Shown: positions 34,601-44,684 of the stretch, piece after piece
Numbering within the stretch: the stretch's first letter is position 1
How the letters are laid out: every line of letters starts with the position of its first letter
Source: Acanthochromis polyacanthus
Taxonomy: Eukaryota; Chordata; Actinopteri; Pomacentridae
Reading direction: 5' to 3'
Length of the DNA stretch: 64,000 bases
Assembly (NCBI RefSeq): GCF_021347895.1
Contig: NC_067130.1
Coordinates: forward strand, 25,441,817-25,505,816
Made by a program: the position numbers and the translations under genes
Notes under the pieces: model-generated
What the model was told of the DNA's origin: nothing
Seen by the model: only the letters and a program-made list of their open reading frames with translations
The model's database searches: none

Positions 34601-37600
34601 TCTTTTATACTGTCTCAGTCACAGAAACTCTAATCTGAAATAATAACTTGAGTCAAGTCTGAAGCATCGACCCGTCTGTCTTTCAGAGCTAAACTGAGCA
34701 AGCAGCATGCCGGCTGTGCACTGTGTTAAAGAGGAAGGCACTATGGTTCATCTTCTACCTCACTATTGCTGCAACTGTGTTTTGACTGATCCACTATCCT
34801 TTTCCATCTCTGAAGTCTCACAATCAGATTTTTCAGTATCTCTGGGAAATCTTTTTCCATGTGGAGCCATAGCGTACACATCAGAATCAGCAATAACAGC
34901 CAAGTCAGCACACAACATAAATGGAATTTGGTTTCGGCTGTTGGTGTCAATCTAGGAATAAGGAAAAGAGAATAATAAATAACTACAGAAAAAATGCATG
35001 TATAGATATATAGACCTCTTGAAAAGAATATACACAGTAGTGCATATCAATCCATCAGTCGATCGATAGAGACAGCATATAGGTCCAAAACGGAAAAAGT
35101 CTGGTGGTAAGGGGTCATTTTTTACCATGTTCATGCTATTAGCTTAAGTGGTAATCACAGGTACTTTCAATACTGCGGCAGTGATTAAAGGTTTTCTAAT
35201 TTGTGTGTCAGTGATCATACGTGCATTCACTTTTGTTGCATTGACTTTCTATATTGAGACCTGTATTTTCAATACAGTCTTTCAAATGTATTTGCTGTTG
35301 ATTGTTTACATGAGGAGATAGTTGACTGCTAACTTAGAAACAATAGAATTAATGAGAGGTGATATAATTTGGAATCATTTGACTGAAGTGACATTGCACA
35401 GTAGCGTAGTCAATGCTGGATTATCTGTTTTACTATATTCACTGTGAGCACAGAGAATATAGTAAAATGTTCTGTAGTGCTGAGGGAAATTGCAGGATCA
35501 ATAATGATTGTCTGTGGGTTTAGCGTTAACGAAAAACAGAACAGTTACTCTGCATCACTCTCACAATACTTGATATTCTCATCTACAAACTGTTTGAATT
35601 TTACTACCACCTATATATGTAGTATATTAATGTCAGAGCCTTACACCATAACAGTAAATTTATGAATCAATTGCAATGTTAGCTTGTACTTATGTATAAA
35701 TAAAACTGAATTGTTTTTTGACACTGAAAAGTGTTTTTACCGAACATTGTCTGAAGGTTTAGATGGACTACTGCTGTTGTTTGCCAAGTCCTCATCACTG
35801 TCTGTTGACTCTCCTCTCAGTTGGCTGATCCATTCCCGCAGCGGTCTGTACAGATGAAGTAGAAAGAGGGCCATCAATACTGGTCAGCTGCTTTAAATTA
35901 CATTTTCACATGAAAACATGGCAAGCACATAATATTTTTTCCTGCTTTTGTTTGAATGGATTAGAGCAAAGAGTTGCAACATTTTATGTAGTACCTTCAG
36001 ATGTGCTGGTATTGCTGAACAGAGCCATGTTAGCCATTTCCTGCTATTTCAAGGTTTTACTGATAGGTTAGGCTCTTTATTCTGGCTCTGCACTTACAAG
36101 ACGCACAAGACTGATGACGACAATGGATGATTCTAGAGTAAAAATAACAAAATGCTACTTTTTATACACACACCTTATGAATGGAATGGCCATAAAAAAC
36201 CTGTTTGGGGCAAGTCCAAGTTTAGACTTTGGGGTCATGTCATTCCTGTGACAGGGCAGCTTCTCAATAGGAAACCATTCGATGTTCTACAAGAAGAGTA
36301 GAACAAAGTCATGAAATATTTGTGTTCGCTACAGATAACTGGAGATCAAATGTATAAGAGAGGAATTCCTACTCGGATTTCTTTCCTTGTTTTGGGGTTG
36401 AACTTTGTGCTCTTGGGTACTCCTGGTATGATGTAGAGCCGCACTAGCTGGTCAGTGATTTTCTGCTCAATGTACATGTCTTTGCAGATGCGATTCTTAA
36501 TGTCAAAGCCTGTTTCCTCCAACACCTGGAAAGCAAATATTATTTGAAGCTATAAATTACTGAACAATGAATGAAAAACATCAATTATACAGGTTTCTTA
36601 CAATATTAAGTTGGCCAAAAGTAAACAATAAAGATCTGTGAGACTTACTTCACGGACTGCACAGTCATAAGGAGCTTCATCCTCATTAACTTTGCCCTTT
36701 GGAAACCCCCAGCCTGATTTTGCAAGGTAACCCTGAACAAGCAGCACCTGAAAAGAAAAAATATGTATCACTTAACTGCTGTACACGTGATGGTTTCACA
36801 CAATAGCACTAGATTTACACTGGCAAAGGGTGTGACATTGGATGCTTCATAAGGTAAAGTACAGTTAAATTTCACAGTGTAACTATAGCTATGACAACAA
36901 GTGAACACTACGTCAGCTGCCTGCTGACGGTCACATGACTGCAATCCTACTACAAATCCACCGCTGTGAACGTATCGGGACTTATCCATCAGAAATGATA
37001 CAAAAACATTCTATGCCGCCATGATTTCTGATCAACAACTAATAAACAAATGCTGCATTTCTAAAAACAAAAAAACCCAAAACACTGTATTTCTGACAAT
37101 GCCATATGGGGGCATGAATAGACTTGGCGGAGTGCTTTTCAAATTTTGTCTGTGTACAACACCAAAATTGATTTGAAATGAAGTAATCAAAAAGTCACTG
37201 AAGTGCAGACTTTCAGGTATAACTCAAGGGGTTTAACACAAACAACTTAACTGCTTGGGAATTATAGCCAGCTTTTGCATAGTCCATCCATTTCCATAGG
37301 CTTAAAAGCAAATCTATAAGAGATGGAAGACTACTTATTTGAGTGTGTGGAAAGTCAACCAGAAGTCAGGTGTTTTCTTTTGAGCTTGGCAGACAAGGCT
37401 GTTAATGCCCAACAAGTCCAAATATGGGGAAGCAGGTCATCTGGGAATCTCATGACAAAAGCCTGAAAAACTTTTTAAGGGTATGCGCAACTGAGCAAAT
37501 TACATTTGAATGATTAAAACGCCATATTGTAATCTGGTATCTGGTTCACTTTTATCTATCTGTAATGAAGGTCAGCTTCATTACTTATACGTGAGGTCAC

Positions 37601-40221
37601 ATTCTGGAAAAAAGACATAATATGACAAGAAAATGACTGTGGGAAAGGTTCAATTAGTGGAGCTTTGGAGCCAACATGTGCTGCCATGTGCTGTTTGCTG
37701 GCTTCTCCTCACAGCACAAGGTGAAAACCCTGGTGAGGTGTACATGACAAAAAAACAACAGGTTTATTAACATGATTAAGTGACCAGCCTTAATAACTGA
37801 ATTATTATAGAAGTGGGTATGGGGCATTATTTTAAGAATGTGTAAACTGAAAAGTTTGAGATGACCCACCTCTCTTTTGTCACCTCAGATGTTCCAGCCA
37901 AAAGTGTCCCTGTGGGCTGGAACACCTTTCTAAAGGTTCCGGGAGGAACCAAGTGTAGGTGAGGAGAGGGTGAGTAGTAACCTCTTCAGGTCATAAAATA
38001 AATACATTGCTTGATGAGGATGTTGGTAGTCGTTTTAAGGAAACATACTCAGTTTTAATGTTTGTTGTTATTATAGGTAAAAGTAAAGATATATTATATT
38101 TTTGTGAACTTCTTGTGTTTGATTATTTTTGGTTAACCCTTATGTTGGTAGGCCTGAGGGGCTGATTAGGGGCTGCCTATAAAAGGCTGGCAGTTGAGTG
38201 AGAGCGAGAGCAGAGGGAAGGAGTGTCACAACACACACGTTAACCACCTTTGCTGTTTGTGTTCTTGTAATGTGAATGTTGGTGAATAAACACCTGGTTG
38301 GTCTGCACCTTATCCAACCGCAAAACAGTCATCCTAACAACATCACTGTAGCATACAGAAGCAACCTGGGTCTTACTGTTGTTTATCCATCGTTTCTATC
38401 GGCTAAAGATGAGGCCTATGACTCTGTAGAAATTTAATTATTAAATAGTTAATATGTAGATAGCCAGCATTTAACACATTTATAATTCCTCTAATTCCCA
38501 CTGCTCCCTTTTCCCCTATTTTCCCTCACCCTCCATTTCCACCCATCCTATGCAAAACACAAACATGCACAGGACACACTGGAAGTCTTGTTTGTATTTT
38601 CTTTCTCACTTAAACAGCCAGGGCTGTGTATGAACACTGAATTTTAATCAGGACTACACAGATTCGACAGGCAGTGCTACGAGATTTTCTCTGAATTTGA
38701 CTTAAACGTCATTGGATCACTATGGCTAAGTTTATCAATAAGACTACATAATCACCACACCACTTACTGAGATTAACAGTCAGTTATGAAGGACGTTTTC
38801 TGCCAGTGCACAGACATCAGGTATTAACTGTAGAGGGTGTGCTCTAAAGTCTGGACACATAGGAAATCTCATTTACTATAATTTTTTTGCCTCCATAGAT
38901 TAAATATGGCTTTGTGGAAAGAAGAAAGAGTTGGACGGGTACTTCTCAGTGGATGTGAAGGATGGACATCTCAAAAACAGCAGATGAATTTAATTTTTTC
39001 AACAAAGCCATATTTAATGAGATTTCTGATGCTTCCAGACTTTAGACCTGTAAAGTCCGTGATTCTGGAGAAGGATAGTCGACAGTTCTGTGCACTAGCA
39101 CAAAAGTGCTCAAGCACAGCAGTGTATAGGGTATGTCTAAGTTACTCTACTTAACATTTATAGAGCCAGCACTGTGTAAGAACACTTGATTTTTTTTTTC
39201 AGCAAACACACAGAATGGACAGCGATCAGACTATTGAGAGATACTCAAGGAAACTAGCAAAAGGTTGACTAGATTTAATTCAGTGCCTTTTCCTGTCAGT
39301 TATGAGCACAGTGGCAATAGAACCAATTGAAATGATGGCAGAAATGTAAAACTGAAAGCTTGCATAAAAAGTATGTTCGCAACAACTCACATTTTCTAGT
39401 GATTCATCAAGAATTATTGCCCCGTAAGTAGGTACACCCATCTTGTACTCCTTCCACTGCTCAAGAACTTTCTGCACATCCTCTCCATGAGGTAACAGAA
39501 ATGGGCAATGATGAAAGAGTTTCTAGCTGTCAAGGAGAGTAATTCTAAAACATGTCTACCATCATGAACCAGCATGAGCACTAGTTTCATTTGCCCTCTC
39601 ACTCTGAAAAAGAGCCATATGAGGCACTGTGATTGTTCATGTCAGTTCATGTTAAAAAATAATTTAAAAAAAAAAAATCACAGAATATTTTTAAGTGGTT
39701 GTTATCAGAACAAAAATGCAGTGAAAGTTCACAAAATGGTATGCTATGGAATGTGTGCAATACAGTACAGTGGATATCAATAAACATTATTAAATGTAAA
39801 AGCAATCAGGTCATTTAACATTCATCATGTAAGGATATCAGCTTTGGCAAAGTCTCTTATCCCACAGTGAGGAGCTCCTGGAGTGTTCTGCATGCAGAAA
39901 TCCAGGTAGAACCAGTGGGCCAGCTCGATCTGGAAGCACAGTCGGATTGCATTGTCTCTTTCTTCACTGGGGATGTGCAGGATGAACCGGCTACAGGAAT
40001 ACAACAGGAGAAAGAGTCTCAGGGCTGGTATCTGGTGTTGAATGGTTTTGTGTCTTAGTGTTTTGTGTCGACATATTGATAAATCTCTGTTATATACAGT
40101 TCCTTATGAATTTTTTAAGTTTGATGTATTTTCAAGGTCTGACTACAGACATGTAAAGGCTATAAATTTTCATATTTGTCTGTTTATGTGCATGCACACA
40201 CACATACACACGTATGCGCGC

Positions 40222-40271
<50 letters not shown>

Positions 40272-41137
40272 ATATAAGAGAGAGGGAGTGACATGTACGG
40301 GCTATAAATTTTCATATTTGTCTGTTTATGTGCACATGCACACACACACCCGTATGAGTGTGCATATGCATATATACATATGTACATGCAGTTGTAAGCA
40401 AAACTGTACATATACTTGTCAATACTAGAGTTTCCAGTGAGCCCTAGAACTTAGCACTGGGATTTAAGTCAGGGCTTAGGGGAGGCCCATCTACAATCAT
40501 ATCTGAAGCCTGATTTTGTCATTTCTTTGTCATTTTTGACGTGTTTGTCATTGTCTTGTTGGACAATTATGAGGAAAGCCAACAAATGCTCAAATTTAGT
40601 AGAACCGCACCAAATTTGTGAAATGTAGTGGTCAAGATCCAACTGTTGCTTGTCAGAAGCTTATGGATGCCTACCAAAATTCCCCAGTTAAGGTGGAAAA
40701 GGTCAAAGGACAGGGTAGGGCCATGGTAGCTGCTGCTCCCTAACTGTATGTTATGCCACTCTGCTTGTTCTATGTTTCACTTGAGACTGTTTAAAACACT
40801 GTTGGCCACGGCTTGTGTCTTCCAGAATGCTGTGTGTCCTGCTGATAAACATCTAATAAAGTATTGACTGTGTCCACAGTCAACAACAACCAACGCAGGT
40901 CAAGTGACTGAGCTAACGAAGAACTACCAACACGTCGTAATTGACGGCGCTCGCTCTGCTCTTGCACAATGATTTTTAATGCGTATCACAAAAAATAAAT
41001 AGCTGTTTTAATGACGACATTTAAATGTGCAATTACAAGTAAACAAAAAAGACAACGGTAAACTTCAGTAAATCATCGAAGTACCTGCAGAGGTCGTCCA
41101 GTACACCGGAGGGGATCTCCACTCTTTTTGTTTCCAT
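28487..41137 (-). CDS. dcp2: DCP2, m7GpppN-mRNA decapping hydrolase (complete, 11 coding exons)
   Basis: Coding exons: 41085-41137, 39839-39990, 39391-39518, 36649-36747, 36373-36525, 36174-36286, 35741-35845, 33604-33706, 30906-30995, 30544-30595 and 28487-28617. They sum to 1179 nt, exactly 392 codons plus stop, with every phase consistent (human DCP2 has 420 residues). The N-terminal helical domain is followed by a Nudix fold. The Nudix box reads G-x5-E-x7-RE-V-L-EE-T-G from residue 129, with the catalytic glutamates at 147-148. Box B follows ([13 protein letters not shown]). The C-terminal tail is variable, but the final [15 protein letters not shown] motif is conserved. DCP2 cuts the 5' cap of mRNA with DCP1 in P-bodies. 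It lies upstream of and in tandem with ythdc2. Confidence 0.96.
28900..29345 (-). mobile_element. N-terminal fragment of a Tc1-like transposon
   Basis: The minus-strand frame reads [32 protein letters not shown] and [15 protein letters not shown], the second HTH of a fish Tc1-like transposase family. [11 protein letters not shown] lies upstream in another frame. It ends abruptly at about 29345 against an oppositely oriented fragment of another family. Confidence 0.7.
29346..30422 (+). mobile_element. C-terminal two thirds of a different Tc1-like transposon, with right terminus
   Basis: The plus-strand transposase is readable from [17 protein letters not shown] through [10 protein letters not shown] (first Asp), [24 protein letters not shown] (second Asp) and [11 protein letters not shown] (Glu; 34-residue spacing). 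Breaks occur near 29779 and 29973. The downstream TIR-like stretch (GTGTCTTGAATTTAGCCCTC, then TTTTCAAAAGTGTTCC) reaches the ATT microsatellite. Lies within the last dcp2 intron. Confidence 0.75.
30424..30456. repeat. (ATT)n microsatellite
   Basis: About ten ATT units at the right border of the Tc1-like fragment. Confidence 0.85.
30544..30595 (-). CDS. dcp2: dcp2 exon 10
   Basis: Encodes [17 protein letters not shown], matching human KLHPRKLQDNFE. Phase 1 out (G/GTATGG), which is exactly what exon 11 needs. The intron that follows holds two fused Tc1-like fragments. Confidence 0.9.
30906..30995 (-). CDS. dcp2: dcp2 exon 9 (disordered tail)
   Basis: Encodes [20 protein letters not shown] and [10 protein letters not shown], corresponding to human MRGNGRKQYQDSPNQKKR. 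Basic and serine-rich. Acceptor CTCTGCAG, donor CAG/GTGAAT. Confidence 0.9.
31500..31730 (+). mobile_element. Internally deleted Tc1-like remnant (GATCAGCC family)
   Basis: The left-end sequence CAATCAGCCACAATTTTATG ACCACTGACAGGTGAAGTGA is followed by a transposase remnant (CAGCAGGACAATGAACTCCA, the QQDN box, and EWP with a local tandem duplication). Same family as the 6.58 and 49.05 kb pieces. In a dcp2 intron. Confidence 0.55.
31870..32200 (+). repeat. Unassigned interspersed repeat fragments
   Basis: GGACAATAGACCCTGGTAGG, GTTCAAAGGGAGGGGCCAAA and CTGCAGCCAGGCCTGAGGGG look like part of an old fish retroelement leader. AACTTTATTAATTCCAAGAG resembles the repeat near 54.9 kb. Not coding. Confidence 0.35.
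33604..33706 (-). CDS. dcp2: dcp2 exon 8 (disordered tail)
   Basis: Encodes [20 protein letters not shown] and [15 protein letters not shown], matching human [20 protein letters not shown] loosely. Acceptor CTCATAG, donor CAG/GTTGGG; frame kept. Confidence 0.88.
34135..34460 (-). mobile_element. Degenerate Tc1-like transposase fragment
   Basis: Minus-strand readable pieces [24 protein letters not shown] and [20 protein letters not shown] match the segment between the first and second catalytic aspartates of a fish Tc1-like transposase. Interrupted by stops. In the dcp2 intron between exons 7 and 8. Confidence 0.6.
35546..35716 (+). mobile_element. LINE 3'-UTR fragment (TTGAA-tail family)
   Basis: CTCTGCATCACTCTCACAAT, ACTGTTTGAATTTTACTACC and a tail AAATAAAACTGAATTG repeat the 3' UTR seen at 3700-4040 with deletions. 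A short 5'-truncated copy next to dcp2 exon 7. Confidence 0.7.
35741..35845 (-). CDS. dcp2: dcp2 exon 7
   Basis: Encodes [20 protein letters not shown] followed by a serine-rich stretch. Human has PLRDWLSRRFGDSSDSDNG here. It marks the start of the disordered C-terminal tail. Confidence 0.93.
36174..36286 (-). CDS. dcp2: dcp2 exon 6 (Box B)
   Basis: Encodes [20 protein letters not shown], then [15 protein letters not shown]. This is the last helix of the catalytic domain (Box B), which helps bind the RNA body. Acceptor TTGTAG, donor AG/GTGTGT. Confidence 0.95.
36373..36525 (-). CDS. dcp2: dcp2 exon 5 (catalytic glutamates)
   Basis: Encodes [20 protein letters not shown], completing the Nudix box with Glu147-Glu148 that bind the catalytic Mg ions, then [12 protein letters not shown] and [11 protein letters not shown]. 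Acceptor TTTCCAG, donor CGA/GTAGGA. Confidence 0.96.
36649..36747 (-). CDS. dcp2: dcp2 exon 4 (first half of the Nudix box)
   Basis: Encodes [20 protein letters not shown] and [21 protein letters not shown] is the signature loop of DCP2 and the Nudix box begins at Gly129. Phase 0 on both sides; the Nudix helix is cut by the intron after RE. Confidence 0.96.
37889..38339 (+). mobile_element. Possible solo LTR (right part clearer than left)
   Basis: The right part has a TATA box CTATAAAAGG (about 38177), a GA-rich leader and the poly(A) signal GAATAAACAC (about 38284), ending in CCTAACA. That is the usual U3-R-U5 order of an LTR. The left limit is unclear; TGTTCCAGCC...GGCTGGAACA at 37889-37922 forms a hairpin and may be part of it. 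No internal retroviral genes are nearby. Confidence 0.35.
38842..39048 (+). mobile_element. Mariner-type MITE keeping a transposase N-terminus
   Basis: The terminal inverted repeats TCTAAAGTCTGGACACATAG and its counterpart ending CTTCCAGACTTTAGA extend over about 70 bp with inner blocks GAAATCTCATT and AAATATGGCTTTGT. Between them an ATG opens a frame [20 protein letters not shown], like the first HTH of a mariner-type transposase, then the element jumps to its other end. In the dcp2 intron between exons 3 and 4. Confidence 0.55.
39391..39518 (-). CDS. dcp2: dcp2 exon 3
   Basis: Encodes [20 protein letters not shown] and [20 protein letters not shown], the hinge and first strands of the Nudix fold. 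Donor AAT/GTGAGT. The acceptor is the unusual AC end of the AT-AC intron. Confidence 0.95.
39519..39838 (-). other. dcp2: dcp2 intron 2, AT-AC intron of U12 (minor spliceosome) type
   Basis: The intron starts ATATCCTTA, matching the U12 5' splice-site consensus ATATCCTTT at eight of nine bases. It ends AAAC, with a U12-like branch site CTCCTTGAC whose branch A lies about 11 nt before the junction. Splicing at these points joins GCT G with TC TTT to give [12 protein letters not shown], against human KAVFSHCPFLLP. No GT-AG pair nearby preserves that frame. The intron is about 320 nt. Confidence 0.85.
39839..39990 (-). CDS. dcp2: dcp2 exon 2 (N-terminal regulatory domain)
   Basis: Encodes [20 protein letters not shown], then [18 protein letters not shown] and GIRDFAKA. 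This is the helical domain that contacts DCP1; WFYLDF is the conserved patch with the DCP1-binding tryptophan. There is no GT donor at the required place: the exon ends GCTG and the intron starts ATATCCTTA. Confidence 0.95.
40195..40272. repeat. Compound (CA)n-(GT)n-(TA)n microsatellite
   Basis: ACACACACATACACACG, then GCGCGCGTGTGCG, about 15 GT units and TATATATATATAAATA. Frames predicted here are artefacts of the repeat. In dcp2 intron 1. Confidence 0.85.
40390..40790 (-). mobile_element. Very degraded Tc1/mariner-type remnant
   Basis: GGGATTTAAGTCAGGGCTTA is the reverse complement of a SPDLNP-type box and CATTGTCTTGTTGGACAA that of a QQDN box, in the order and spacing expected for a minus-strand transposase. 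No frame is left. Confidence 0.4.
41085..41137 (-). CDS. dcp2: dcp2 exon 1 (start codon)
   Basis: Encodes [17 protein letters not shown], almost identical to human [17 protein letters not shown]. The ATG is at 41135-41137. Donor CAG/GTACTT. Confidence 0.95.
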
Positions 41138-41330
41138 GTTGGTTGTAAACATGCCGACTGCGTCTCAGAGCGGCATCTACTACAGCCACTAAAGCCGCTA
41201 GCTACACCACACGTCTTCACATTCTCACCGTAACTCAGTGGATGCCGGCGTTACATGAGCTTCACTGAGGTACTTTATCTCAAAACCGAACACTTCTGAT
41301 TCCTCCACCAGGAACTGCGCCGAATCTGTT
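41138..41330 (-). promoter_or_regulatory. dcp2: dcp2 5' UTR and promoter region
   Basis: Directly upstream of the dcp2 ATG. This stretch is richer in CpG than its surroundings (GCGGCATC, AAAGCCGCTAGC, GATGCCGGCG) and lacks repeats. No TATA box is placed convincingly. Confidence 0.35.
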
Positions 41331-44230
41331 GTTTGTGCTGCGTTCAGGTGACATCGGATAGATGAAACCAACTGCATGATACTGCTTTAATGGATTACGA
41401 GCATTCTCGTCGTCTGTACTACTGTACCATTACTGATTTCGTAGAGAGAAAATCAAGTTGGTTGTGTGGGGACTGGAATAAAATGCATTGATATTTGAAT
41501 ACCATAGCCGCCAAATGTCTGTTAAATTACTTTGAACTGCAGACTTTGATTATGTGTGGCATTTTGAGGTTTCAGGAAATTTATTGCCGAATGTGATGTA
41601 TCAAGGCTTTCCAAAGAGTCTCACTGTAAACAGGATGTTGACATGAATGTGGTGCACAAGTGGGAAATTCAGAATTCCGATATTTCAGATTTGACCAGAA
41701 CGCCGCGTTGGTTTCTAACCGGAAGTTAATCTTTCAATGAGCGGATACCGGTTTATAGTCCATTGTTCCATTCAGTAGATGGCGATGTTGCATTAAACGA
41801 AGCACTACCCCAGTAGTCCACTTATAGTGTGATTTCGGGCGAGGGAAAAGGTGGAAATTTGATATCCACCTCTAAAGTTTCAGTACTGAAAGTTAGATTC
41901 TCACAATAACTCTAATCCCAGACAAGATTATTGTCTATGTGTTTCATGTTTAAAGAGAAATTTTTAGAGCACTTTGCTCTCACTTAATAGATGATGGAAA
42001 ATTTTAAAAAGCAGGAAACCTGAAAACATAGGAACAGAGGGAAGAGGAACATATGCACAAAAGGTTTCCATTCAGAATAGTCTTGTTCGTCATTGTTTGT
42101 TATTGATATTGTTTTAGATGTATTGGTCTTTGTATTTTCTCCCAGTTTCTCTCTTCTGCCTTCTGCTTCTACACACATTTAGCTGCAAGTTAGATAATGG
42201 CAAGATATGTGCTTCATGTAGTTTTGTCAGGAAACATGCTTTTCAAAGATGTGGACATAGGTTCCTAACCTAGAGAAATTCATAGGCTGCCTTAAATGAC
42301 CAGATCAGATACTTTTGCCCATGCTTACAAAAGCAGCAATCATAACATATATTTGAGAAACACACATAATATAAATAACTTCAGTTAAGTAAATTTCAGT
42401 CACTTTATAAATCATGATCTGCTCTGATACTCAAATTTTGCAGAGATGGGTCAGACAATCGGCAGAAAAGTCTGAAAAGAAGGTCAAAAGATAGCTATAT
42501 CAGCTCTTTTGAATAGCCGGGATGCTCAGGAGGTCATTGCTATCCATGTCAGCTTCATCAAACATTTCCAACATCCCATCACCTTAAAGTCAAGCTTTAC
42601 AGATGTGAGAGAACAACATCTTTTTGTTTTGACACATCAAGCTTCTGTAATATTAAACCAAAAGTCAAACTTCAAAGAGGTTCATAAAAGCTTGAATACT
42701 GAAGATACAGAAAAGATTAGGCAGCAGTAGATGTTTGAACTTTTGGTCCTTCAAGTGTGGATCCTGATCGGAAAGCTGAGAGCCTGAGCATCTGGATGGA
42801 GTTCACAGGCAGTCGGAGCATCTGCTGGGATATGGAGTAGCTTTGCTTGATCCAGGTGCTCAGGGCACTTTTGGCAGGAGCTGAGGTAGCCAGGCTGCTT
42901 AGGGTTCCTGTATAAGGTTGATCCAAGCTCCCTTTACTGACCTTGATGATGCAAAGGTGAATGTTATCCTCTTTCTATTTGAGCATGGAATATAAGCAAA
43001 TATGCGGTTGTAACCACCATGCTGTGGTGTTGTGATATTTAATTTAGACTTTTTGATATCAAACAAAGTCACAGTTGTTTGGTCACATTGATGACTAGAT
43101 TTAAAGATATGGACTGGGTTTCCTAAACATGAATCTAGCCAAATAAAATTCTGTAGCTCTTTAGTTTAGGCTGTAGGAGTCTAACACTTTAGACTGAGGG
43201 AAGCACAAATACAGAATAGACAACTAAAACCAATCATCTTTTCATAAAACAAGAAAGTATTTCCCCTATTTGGAATGACCCTTTCATTTTCTTTCCCGTC
43301 TTACTCACCAGATCCCTTAGATTGGGTGTGCAATCCAGGCACAAAGACAGGCAGAATCTTAGCTTGTTGCTTCAGCCCCTCTACAGTCACTGTAGTTGTG
43401 TACAAAGATGTAGGGCTGTTTGGTTTTCCTTGGATGCATATGGATGTAGTCCAAAGTTTACACATTTATAAGGATCACAGGAATTTTATATATCAGGATG
43501 ACAATCACATTCAGAAATTAGTGGAGTGATAGCCTGAATCTACGTACTGAAGGTCTGAACATTTGGAATGAAAATAGTGTATAACATTACAAGAACACGG
43601 AATGAAAAAGCTGATTAGACAAGCCTACTGACAAATTTTAATTAAACCATTGATCATCAGTTATGTTGGGCCCCTTGCCTCTACCACTGCTTAGTGGACC
43701 ACTTCCTCCCTCTTTCTTTCTCTCTCTGGTTGTGGTGAGGCTTTTATTTTAATTGATATTATGATAAGTGATCCAATCTCCTAGACTGTACAACTCAAGT
43801 AATTCAACAAGTGTTTTGCCAGACCAAAACGGATCTGTAATCCCCCCCTCAGTGCCCAATGGACACACTACTGCTGTTGCTATATGCAATGAGAAGTTGT
43901 TGTAATTTGTGCAATCTTTTATTCTTGCAGTTCAAATGATGGGCTGTGTTACTCTGCAGATGGTAACAACTGACTTGCAAAAAGTTTTCAGAGAATTTTC
44001 AGGCCAAACTACAGCTTCCTATCCTGATGCCAGTTGGCCAGCTGGAAATTTGGATCTGTGGTCAGTGTACGTGAGAGGTAAAGGATAATGAGGGACTTTT
44101 GAATTGTTGAATGCTGAGGAATAGCAAATTCATTGTCTCATAGTTTTAGTTTAGGGGTGCTACTGCAGTTCTACTTTGATTTTGGAGATGAACAGTAGTT
44201 TTTATGTTTATCTTTTAATTTTTGGTAAGA
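41330..44230. other. Unassigned region; no gene or clear repeat recognised
   Basis: AT-rich DNA upstream of dcp2. The longest frames lack homology that I can name and lack splice signals. A minus-strand frame at 42717-42926 (SLATSAPAKSALSTWIKQSY) has a protein-like look, but no start, acceptor or family. Confidence 0.4.
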
Positions 44231-44237
44231 GTGAAGT

Positions 44238-44244
44238 TTGCTTT

Positions 44245-44297
<53 letters not shown>

Positions 44298-44594
44298 CAT
44301 ATTATGGCATGCCGTTTAGGAAATTATATATATAATGAAAGTCGATATATATATAATGAAAGTCGATATATATATATAATGAAAGTTGATATATATATAA
44401 TGAAAGTTGATATATATATATATCAAGTTTCATTATATATATATCAAGTTTCATTATATATATATCAAGTTTCATTATATATATATCGACTTTCATTATA
44501 TATATATATCAAGTTTCATTATATATATATCAAGTTTCATTATATATATATCGACTTTCATTATATATATAATTTCCTAAACGGCATGCCATAA

Positions 44595-44640
<46 letters not shown>
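44238..44640. repeat. AT-rich palindrome built of tandem 20-bp units, flanked by (TA)n
   Basis: The outer arms (TA)n-CATATTATGGCATGCCGTTTAGGAAATT and AATTTCCTAAACGGCATGCCATAATATATG are reverse complements. Between them lie four forward units AATGAAAG(T/T)(C/T)GATATATA and seven inverted units TATATC(GACT/AAGT)TTCATTA. The whole can fold into one long hairpin. Confidence 0.85.
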
Positions 44641-44643
<3 letters not shown>

Positions 44644-44684
44644 ATCCCTATATATTTCTTTTATTTTAGTAGCACTCTTCACTT

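Noticed and set aside
34741..34950. Minus-strand frames with a hydrophobic stretch ([14 protein letters not shown]) and, in another frame, [20 protein letters not shown], after an AG acceptor-like site in the dcp2 intron 7
   Set aside because: Neither frame fits the phase of dcp2 exons 7 and 8, which join perfectly without it, and no family is recognisable.
40042..40428. Long frames on both strands rich in His/Thr/Tyr/Ile/Cys/Val
   Set aside because: They are translations of the CA/GT/TA microsatellite.
42717..42926. Minus-strand frame SLATSAPAKSALSTWIKQSY
   Set aside because: Starts at a non-ATG codon, lacks a usable acceptor and has no family that I recognise; kept only as a note in the unassigned region.
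44238..44594. Frames rich in Tyr and Ile on both strands
   Set aside because: Translations of the AT-rich palindrome; not genes.
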